NCBI GenBank assembly: GCA_031177355.1
Contig: JAPSGR010000017.1
Span: 1 to 38,173, forward strand
DNA: 38,173 nt
Origin: Candidatus Nitrosocosmicus sp.
GTDB lineage: Archaea > Thermoproteota > Nitrososphaeria > Nitrososphaerales > Nitrososphaeraceae
Direction of reading: 5' to 3'
A program made the position numbers and the translations under genes. Below are positions 32,889 to 38,173 of this stretch, piece after piece (position 1 is the stretch's first letter; every line of letters begins with the position of its first letter). The notes under the pieces are model-generated. The model worked only from the letters and a program-made list of their open reading frames with translations, searched no databases and was not told the DNA's origin.

Positions 32889-33920
32889 TTATGAAAGTCT
32901 AATCCTCACGATTCCATTTATAACGGATATTTTTGAGACAACATAATCGATATTTTGTACCTTTGGAATGGATATAATATCACTTTTATTAGAAACAAGA
33001 TTGTTTACTTTTAATGTATGATTTTCATTATTAAAAATTGCTTGTATATGTGAGTCGGATAAGGCATTTTTATCTTCGAAAATGATATCAATAAAACTTT
33101 CTCCAACTATAACCTCAGGATGTAATGTTTTATCACTGTTATTTGTATTGAGAGGTTTTGAATTGTTATCACTAGAACGTGCATTGTCAAGTATTGATGA
33201 CCGAGGTCTTTGTGATGTTGGCTTATAGTATAAGCGCTGATAGGATCGGTGATTGAAAAACGTTTTAGAAAAGAATTTCCACCCATATGCAGATATCAAT
33301 CCAATTATGAAGCCACCAATGTGTGCTAGATAGGCTACTCCCCCTGATTGCCCTATTAATGCGAAAATAAGTTGCATAATAAACCAAAATGGAATATAGG
33401 CTATCGCGGGAATTCTCACAGTCGTGATAAAAAAGGCAAAAATAATTGTATGAATCTTGGCATGAGGAAAGAATATCAAATAGGCACCTAAAACTCCTGA
33501 TATGGCACCGGAAGCACCAATTGCCGGTATGCTTCCTTCTCCTGTAGATACAGCGTAAACACTATGTGAGAGACCTGCCATAACTCCCCAAAACAGATAC
33601 AATAAAAGGTATCTAACGTGTCCAAATCTATCTTCCAAATTGTCTCCAAAAACATATAGAAAAAACATATTTCCCAAAATATGAGCAATGCCACCATGCA
33701 TAAACATAGAACTAAAAAGAGATCCGAGGTTTTGACCCGATAGGATCAAATCCGGAACTGAACCATAATTCGTAAATAACTCGTTTACTGCGATTCTATT
33801 TGAAAAGTTTCCTGTGATAATTATTTCATAAATAAAAACAATTATGTTAATTCCTATTAAACTATAGTTAATAAAAGGACGGCCATTTGCCCTGGGAGTA
33901 TCATCATGAATTGGAAACAT
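32889..33920 (-). CDS. Rhomboid intramembrane protease with possible Hsp20-like tail
   Basis: A 343-aa protein with six core membrane helices. The catalytic Ser is S137 in GASGA (135-139), and the catalytic His is H200 in AHIGGF; oxyanion-side H80 and N84 lie in HILGN. After the core there is a polar linker (about 225-268) and a final beta-rich segment (269-343). That segment ends in IPKVQNIDYVVSKISVINGI, then VRIRL, resembling the last strands of Hsp20/alpha-crystallin domains (a P-x-V-x-x-x-x-x-x-A-x-x-x-NG-x-L-x-I-x-L pattern). The tail match is tentative; the protease call is firm. Confidence 0.9.
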   Translation of the reverse strand: MFPIHDDTPRANGRPFINYSLIGINIIVFIYEIIITGNFSNRIAVNELFTNYGSVPDLILSGQNLGSLFSSMFMHGGIAHILGNMFFLYVFGDNLEDRFGHVRYLLLYLFWGVMAGLSHSVYAVSTGEGSIPAIGASGAISGVLGAYLIFFPHAKIHTIIFAFFITTVRIPAIAYIPFWFIMQLIFALIGQSGGVAYLAHIGGFIIGLISAYGWKFFSKTFFNHRSYQRLYYKPTSQRPRSSILDNARSSDNNSKPLNTNNSDKTLHPEVIVGESFIDIIFEDKNALSDSHIQAIFNNENHTLKVNNLVSNKSDIISIPKVQNIDYVVSKISVINGIVRIRLS

Positions 33921-33968
33921 GAGTGTACAAGTATTTTACAAATACTGTAGATTTAAACCATAGTTATT

Positions 33969-34157
33969 TTAACTTGGTCCAAATGGGTTGAAATTTGGCA
34001 TATCCCCATTCTTTTCGTTATGAGCCTTTTTAACATGGCGGCGGAGTCTCTCCTCATCGTCAAACGTCATATCACAATGTTTACATTTTTTCTGTATGGA
34101 TCTATCAGAGTTTTCTTTTTCAACACTCTTTTTGTCCTTTTTAAAAAATAATTTCAT
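33969..34157 (-). CDS. Single C2H2 zinc-finger protein
   Basis: A 62-aa protein with a classical C2H2 finger: C25 and C28 in CKHC, then MTFDDEERLRRHVKKAH with H41 and H46. A basic, highly charged N-terminal part (KKDKKSVEKENSDRS) precedes it. Such small one-finger proteins are common in Thaumarchaeota and may bind DNA or RNA. The start is ATG 34157; TATATC near 34178-34184 is about 24-27 bases upstream. It is separate from the rhomboid gene by 49 bases, on the same strand. Confidence 0.78.
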   Translation of the reverse strand: MKLFFKKDKKSVEKENSDRSIQKKCKHCDMTFDDEERLRRHVKKAHNEKNGDMPNFNPFGPS

Positions 34158-34264
34158 ATATAATTAAAAAAAAGAGATATAGATTAAAGTTGCTATCTAG
34201 TAATCCTCATTTAATTTGTAATGGAATTGTACATCAAAATAGAACAAATATGGATGCCAATTGA

Positions 34265-34495
34265 TTATTCCATTACTATCATAGTTAAAGTAGATTTCAC
34301 GCCATTAAGCTTTCTAAGTTTCCACGTTATTGTTTCTTTAACTTTGTCCATGCTTTCGCCTTCTACGAGGGCCACGATATCGTATACGCCATAAACTTGG
34401 TAAACATGTTTTACCAAATCTATCTTTTTTAACTCATTAACAATGGACTCCTCACTTCCTAATTCTGCATTCATAAGCACAAAAGCTTCCGGCAT
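34265..34495 (-). CDS. Stand-alone Lrp/AsnC ligand-binding (RAM) domain protein
   Basis: A 76-aa protein consisting only of the effector domain of Lrp/AsnC regulators: AFVLMNAELGSEESIVNELK, VYQVYGVYDIVALVEGESMD and STLTMIVME are the alternating strand/helix elements, with the G-x-YD-ivA-lVe block. The DNA-binding helix-turn-helix is absent. Such proteins can oligomerise, bind amino acids or modulate full-length Lrp proteins. The start is ATG 34495, 28 bases after a TTTTTATAT box at 34519-34528. Confidence 0.9.
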   Translation of the reverse strand: MPEAFVLMNAELGSEESIVNELKKIDLVKHVYQVYGVYDIVALVEGESMDKVKETITWKLRKLNGVKSTLTMIVME

Positions 34496-34518
34496 ATATC
34501 AAGTTAATAATATAACAA

Positions 34519-34528
34519 ATATAAAAAT
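34519..34528 (-). promoter_or_regulatory. TATA box of the Lrp-domain gene
   Basis: ATTTTTATAT on the minus strand, centred about 28 bases before the ATG at 34495. Confidence 0.5.
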
Positions 34529-34569
34529 GTGATAGCCACTCAATATACTATCAAAAAAATTCTATTACA

Positions 34570-35379
34570 TCAAATTTCAGGACTTAATTTAGATTCGTCA
34601 AAAATCTTGGCTTTGGTCCACTCATATTCAAAGAAATCTTCGCACCATTCGTGAAATGATGAATCTTTGCTATAAAACATGATATTTAGATCGGGTTCTC
34701 CCTTTAAGGTTGGGAATGAGATACATGATTCCCTTTCATTGAATATAGTCACTATGTTAATTTTATCGACCATCCGACGCTCGACTATTCCTTTGGATAC
34801 AAAATTCTTCCAACCAAGTTTTTTAAGCAATTCATTTCTGCCCCTAGGTATCACCACATCGGCTGGAAAGATATAGCTGAACTTTACGTTATTATTTACT
34901 CTTTCAGCAATCGTTTCTATTAGATCAATTGGTACTTGCGATATTACTTCCTTAATATACTCCTGAGAATTATGATAAACGGCCTTCCAACGTTGCAGAA
35001 CAGCCATCACACCAACTACTACTTCACAATTATTTAAAGAGCCTATCCTTTGAATGAATTTTAATGGAAGATTACTAAGAGAATGCTCCTGAAAATAATC
35101 CTTATGTTTGAATGGAAAATTAAAATTTGGAATAAGAGAGACAATAATTTCACCATAGGGAGTAAGCAATAATTCACCCTCTCCTGTCTTTTTTACTAGT
35201 TTTGAATCTATCAACCTATTTATATTTCGGTGAGACTCTTGCATAGTTGCATTCAAATCTGTGGCCAATTGAGATAGCCTATATGGTTTTGTAGAGAGTT
35301 TAAGGAGCATGTAGATACGCAAGTCGCCTGCAAGTTCAAAGAATACTGTTTGAAAGTCATCACCAGCCTGACTAAGCAT
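34570..35379 (-). CDS. Winged-helix transcriptional regulator, FilR1-like
   Basis: A 269-aa protein. The N-terminal winged helix (about residues 15-80) contains helix-turn-helix RLSQLATDLNATMQESHRNI and a wing ending GELLLTPYG. The rest fits the FilR1 middle domain (DUF1724) of archaeal regulators: a long helical start, then VKFSYIFPADVVIPRGRNEL, a short RRM(V)DKINIVTIF strand and the D-x-x-x-x-F-x-x-WCEDFFEYEW end. Effectors of this family are mostly unknown. The start is ATG 35379. Four TTTAAA sites lie just upstream and may be operators. Confidence 0.82.
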   Translation of the reverse strand: MLSQAGDDFQTVFFELAGDLRIYMLLKLSTKPYRLSQLATDLNATMQESHRNINRLIDSKLVKKTGEGELLLTPYGEIIVSLIPNFNFPFKHKDYFQEHSLSNLPLKFIQRIGSLNNCEVVVGVMAVLQRWKAVYHNSQEYIKEVISQVPIDLIETIAERVNNNVKFSYIFPADVVIPRGRNELLKKLGWKNFVSKGIVERRMVDKINIVTIFNERESCISFPTLKGEPDLNIMFYSKDSSFHEWCEDFFEYEWTKAKIFDESKLSPEI

Positions 35380-35386
35380 GAATAAC

Positions 35387-35439
35387 GTTTAAACTACTGG
35401 AATTTAAACTTGATAAATTATAGGTTTAAATATTTAAAT
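35387..35439. repeat. Four TTTAAA-centred palindromes upstream of the FilR1-like gene
   Basis: GTTTAAAC (35387-35394), ATTTAAAC (35402-35409), GTTTAAAT (35424-35431) and ATTTAAAT (35432-35439) stand in the promoter of the regulator gene. One overlaps its presumed TATA element. They could be autoregulatory sites, but AT-rich DNA makes such motifs cheap. Confidence 0.3.
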
Positions 35440-35499
35440 TAATTGAAATAACCAAAAACAAAACGTTTTAATTAGTTTTACCTTTACGAAAATTATAGT

Positions 35500-35599
35500 G
35501 CCCGGGTAGTATAGAAATGCACTGATGTGCGTTGTAAAGTCCGGTCCAGTATGGGGGACTGTCACTCCCTTGACCCGGGTTCGAATCCCGGCCCGGGCG
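35500..35599 (+). tRNA. tRNA-Asp(GUC) with an intron in the D-loop
   Basis: The acceptor stem GCCCGGG/CCCGGGC is perfect, the anticodon loop is CTGTCAC (anticodon GUC), and the T arm is CCGGG-TTCGAAT-CCCGG. The D-arm (GTAT/GTAT) is split by an insertion of about 23-25 nt. The best bulge-helix-bulge reading takes central helix TATA/TGTA, bulges GAA and AAG, and inner helix ATGCAC/GTGCGT with a TGAT loop, so intron 35516-35538. That leaves a rather long D-loop of 13, so the exact cut could differ by one or two bases. CCA is not encoded; the discriminator is G. Confidence 0.94.
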
Positions 35600-36069
35600 C
35601 TTTAATATTATGTTGTGGTGAATGTTGGATGAACTTTTTTTTAGAAAATTTAGTTAGATAATCGGCTAGTATGACAGATTTGAGTAAGAATATCTTACTG
35701 TTCTTGGTTATGCGCCCACTTGATGATTCTTCCAACCCTATTAGTGTCTATTTTGGCAGTAATATTTATAGAAATAAAAATAATGTAGATGAAATTTATT
35801 CTGGCTACTTAACAACCACTTTTCAGTGTTTTGAAGTATCTAAACCACTTCCAGTTTCACTTGAGATGGTGTCGTAAGGTATTAACATTTTCATGTTCAT
35901 TATTATCTTCGTTTTCAGTCCCATTAACAACACCTTCAGTTGGGAGGATACCATGGTTAGGATTGTCTCCAGCTCTTGGACCATCGAAAACGCCGTTAAA
36001 TGGTTAACCGCTACAATTCATTCACAGAAAAGCGAAAATAGTCAATATTTTTTCAAAGTATTAGTAAGG
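35600..36069. other. Intergenic stretch of about 470 bases after tRNA-Asp
   Basis: No firm gene. A 68-codon plus-strand frame at 35671-35877 has no family features or clear promoter. A coding-like but startless minus-strand frame lies at 35857-36003. No integrase or repeat of the tRNA 3' end was seen, so there is no sign of an insertion at this tRNA. Confidence 0.45.
35857..36003 (-). pseudogene. Possible gene remnant, frame without start codon
   Basis: The minus strand is open for 48 codons and reads FNGVFDGPRAGDNPNHGILP, then TEGVVNGTENEDNN, a hydrophilic, protein-like sequence. It is closed upstream by TAA at 36004-36006 and has no ATG, GTG or TTG. It could be the surviving end of a secreted protein or a chance frame; the plus strand is open here too. 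Confidence 0.2.
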
Positions 36070-36336
36070 CTAGGAAGGAATGGATGCTTTCCTAGTCTTT
36101 TTCATATCCCAGCCGAACAATGCCACTATCCAACCAACGATTACAAGGATAATAGAGACAACCTCAGCATCTACCATAGGATTTCTAAATTCCGTGATGT
36201 TAGGAGGAGATTGAATGTTAAATTCAGTATCAGGTATAGCATCACTAATTACGATTGGTGCAGTAATCCCTATTCCAATAACGCCCGCTATTACCATAAC
36301 TAAACCAGCTATTAAAATTGGTTTATAACTAACCAT
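36070..36336 (-). CDS. Small two-helix membrane protein, unknown
   Basis: An 88-aa protein from ATG 36336 (MVSYKPILIAGLVMVIAGVI). A longer frame from 36402 adds 22 residues that do not look like protein, and a TATATAAAT box at 36358-36366 lies 26 bases before the inner ATG. Two hydrophobic helices (about residues 5-28 and 57-75) flank an outer loop with PDTEFNIQSPPNITEFRNP; the C-terminus is basic (MKKTRKASIPS), so both ends are cytoplasmic. I do not recognise the family. Confidence 0.65.
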   Translation of the reverse strand: MVSYKPILIAGLVMVIAGVIGIGITAPIVISDAIPDTEFNIQSPPNITEFRNPMVDAEVVSIILVIVGWIVALFGWDMKKTRKASIPS

Positions 36337-36866
36337 GCAAAGAACTAGATTTTTTCCTATATAAATATTAAGAGACAACTGACTGTAGTTCCTATTAAGC
36401 ATGAGGCTTATTCCCCACAGTCATTTTGACAGCCAAGTATGGAAACTAGATGTGACACCATCAAGGTCTAGATATTATAGGTTCGGCTTGGTTTGTTTGG
36501 AAAAGGTATGTTTGATAACTAACGAGGATAAAGGAGTTATTTAGAGATCCATCATTATCTAGAGAATAAAAAGTTAAAACCAGTGTCGGAATCAGGTGTA
36601 TATCTGTAATTACTTGAAGTAAATTTTAATAACTATTGAATTAATAATAAAAAAATAATCAGACCATAGCATAGATTCATAATTTCCTTCCACCAAAATT
36701 TGGATAGTTAATAATAATATTTACGAAAATGAATTAAATGTATTATTTTCACTCCTTCTTATTTTAAATTATTATATAAATAATTTAAAGCGAATGTCGT
36801 TTTCACCTATTGTCAGAAAACAAGTAATATTGAAAGTTTATCTAATATTCATTGATTATATTTTCC
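36337..36866. other. Intergenic stretch of about 530 bases
   Basis: It holds the promoter of the minus-strand membrane protein gene. A 47-codon plus-strand frame at 36401-36544 starts about 39 bases after the symmetric TATA box, with no recognisable family. The rest is AT-rich with no further feature seen. Confidence 0.45.
36358..36366 (-). promoter_or_regulatory. TATA box of the small membrane protein gene
   Basis: The plus strand reads TATATAAAT here, close to symmetric, so it could drive either strand. On the minus strand it is centred 26 bases before the ATG at 36336. Confidence 0.55.
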
Positions 36867-37031
36867 ATGGATAATGAAACTAAAGGATCCCAACAGGACG
36901 GTTCAACTAATGACAAGTTGAAAAAAGATATGTTGAAACCCGTGACTAAGACGAATTCAGAATTAGATAAAGAGTTGGAGGAATTGGAAGTAGAGAATTC
37001 AGGAGGTGGAAAGGATGGAGGAGGCGGTTAG
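36867..37031 (+). CDS. Small acidic/lysine-rich protein with glycine-rich C-terminus (54 aa)
   Basis: The frame starts at ATG 36867 and reads MDNETKGSQQDGSTNDKLKK at its N-terminus. A helix follows with heptad-like leucines (SELDKELEELEVEN), then a tail SGGGKDGGGG. It has no hydrophobic core beyond the helix and looks intrinsically disordered. GTTTATCTAAT centred near 36842 is about 25 bases upstream, fitting a leaderless gene. The size, disorder and terminal glycines recall ubiquitin-like tags such as Pup or SAMP proteins, but the defining C-terminal motifs are not present, so this is only a resemblance. Confidence 0.45.
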   Translation: MDNETKGSQQDGSTNDKLKKDMLKPVTKTNSELDKELEELEVENSGGGKDGGGG

Positions 37032-38173
37032 ATAAAAACCTGAGAGTAATTATTGCTGATGCATATTAAATATTATTTTACTTAATAAGTAGCCAATAAG
37101 TTTTTCCTTATATGGACTATAATTGGTTAGGACTGTCTCAGAAATTCCAGTATTTGTGAATATAGTGATTCTTTTTGTTTCCTCATCGGCAGAACTGATA
37201 TAAAACAAATACTTTTTTAAACAGTACTTGAAATAAATGAACCATTTCTTTATTTTTTGGTTCCGTGTGTTAGTTTAAGGAATGTGATATGAAACACCAT
37301 CAAAATCTAATTGGGCGAAAAGACCTTTTCTCACCCTTCTTCTCATCATCTATTACCAGTATGAATAATACAGTATCTCTTTCTTCTTTATTCTTTATGC
37401 ATGATGTGGTTGATTAATCTTCATCCATTTCCAATGCAAGAATTGAGTATTCTTTTCAATGTTAGAAGCCCCAGTTTTTGAGCTATCCTTTATTTCGTTT
37501 GCTAGTTAAGTAAATTGTTTTCTAGAGAGAGCAATTAAGGTAATTATGAGATCAGAAGATTTATGATAGTAGCAAACCCTAAACAATATAGTTCAATCAA
37601 AAGATAGTCACTCCGATCCCAAAGTTTCTTTATCATTCTTATAGTTTCTAATAGCGTCTCTAAACTTTTCGAAATATTTGGTCGAAGGTTTCGGTTAGGA
37701 ACTTTATTCATTGATTCGCTTCTTCTTACGTCAAGATTATCCTTTTCTAATTAGTCTTGCAAGGATTGCAAAAACCTAAGCAATTATCGCTGTACAATTG
37801 CTCAAAACGAATGCTATTTCTATAGTATATAAAAAAATTATTAGTTTATCAAAAAAGGCTCCATCAAGGGCCAAGCAACTCCTCAGGATGCTCTTGAATC
37901 CAAACCCCTTTGTTAAAACTAAAGACATGGTCTTGCAAATGTCATAATTTCTAAGCGAATCTTTGAATAGGCTGCAAATTCATAATGAGTATTAATAATT
38001 CTTGCAGGTAGAGTGATGATGATTCTTATGGAATAAATTGATCAGATTTTAACGTGTTTATTTGTTTGTTTGTTAACCAATTCTATGGTTAGTTCGTTTA
38101 GCTTTGTTAATTTAAACGGCTTGATTAGCAATTTTATGTTTTTTGTAATAAATCTTTTTTCATTGTTAAATGC
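37032..38173. other. Gene-poor right end, about 1.14 kb
   Basis: No gene, tRNA, long repeat or mobile-element signature was found. Frames up to about 42 codons occur on the plus strand but show no protein-like features. The composition remains AT-rich like the rest of the window. The segment runs to the window edge, so it could include the upstream region of a gene outside. Confidence 0.45.

Noticed and set aside
35500-36069. tRNA-Asp as an integration site for a mobile element.
   Set aside because: No integrase, no repeat of the tRNA 3' end and no foreign base composition were seen in the window.
35893-36303. 136-codon plus-strand frame.
   Set aside because: It overlaps the better-supported minus-strand membrane protein gene, which has a TATA box and two clear helices; the plus-strand translation is not protein-like.
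36401-36544. 47-codon plus-strand frame (MRLIPHSHFDSQ...).
   Set aside because: The symmetric TATA box could drive it, but the leader would be short rather than absent, and the sequence shows no domain; kept only as a note in the intergenic entry.
37981-38050. GTGATGATGATT near 38016 as a box C of a C/D guide RNA.
   Set aside because: No CTGA box D was found at a suitable distance downstream, and no terminal stem is present.

Overview
This window looks like chromosome from an ammonia-oxidising thaumarchaeon (Nitrososphaeria), probably a low-GC soil lineage of the Nitrosocosmicus type. The domain is clear from archaeal-type information genes: PCNA, transcription factor S, Rpo11, a TFE-beta-like factor, archaeal S15, a Cdc45/RecJ-like protein, KEOPS Pcc1 and intron-bearing tRNAs. 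The lineage is inferred from the AT-rich composition, a b6-type cytochrome b/Rieske pair with a membrane-anchored cupredoxin, and the aconitase-X (phosphomevalonate dehydratase) pair. The genus is inference only. No mobile element, CRISPR array or rRNA was seen.

Layout. 1-5.8 kb: N-terminus of a CDC48-type ATPase (cut by the window edge), a secreted Ser/Thr/Asn-rich protein, truD, several small membrane or unknown proteins, an LEA14-like protein and a TFE-beta-like transcription factor. 5.8-11.5 kb: a sparse stretch with a class III nucleotide-cyclase-like protein, a DrrAB-type ABC exporter and a tRNA-Gly carrying two introns. 11.6-17.7 kb, mostly minus strand: cobJ with an unknown partner, aspartate kinase, the compact rpo11-tfs-pcn group, a Rieske ferredoxin and a winged-helix regulator. 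18.3-23.4 kb: asnS, both subunits of mevalonate-5-phosphate dehydratase, a possible structured RNA with a perfect 13-bp terminal stem, a zinc ribbon and an Ncs6/TtuA tRNA thiolase. 23.5-28.2 kb: a phasin-like protein, a membrane zinc-ribbon protein, then the tight operon rps15 / cdc45-recJ-like / pcc1 / serS. 28.3-32.7 kb: three uncharacterised proteins, then cupredoxin, cytochrome b and Rieske protein, the quinol-oxidising complex of the respiratory chain. 32.9-38.2 kb: a rhomboid protease with a possible Hsp20-like tail, a one-finger C2H2 protein, a stand-alone Lrp/AsnC ligand-binding domain, a FilR1-like regulator, tRNA-Asp with a D-loop intron, and a gene-poor end with one small membrane protein and one small acidic protein ending in glycines.

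Two themes recur. First, tRNA biology is heavily represented: two intron-containing tRNAs, TruD, Ncs6/TtuA, Pcc1, AsnRS and SerRS. Second, many genes have an AT-rich TATA-like box about 24-29 bases before the start codon, as expected for leaderless transcripts; I used this to choose starts, many of which are TTG or GTG. The least explained items are the inverted-repeat RNA candidate at 22077-22149, the altered cyclase-like protein, and the small Gly-tailed protein near the right end.
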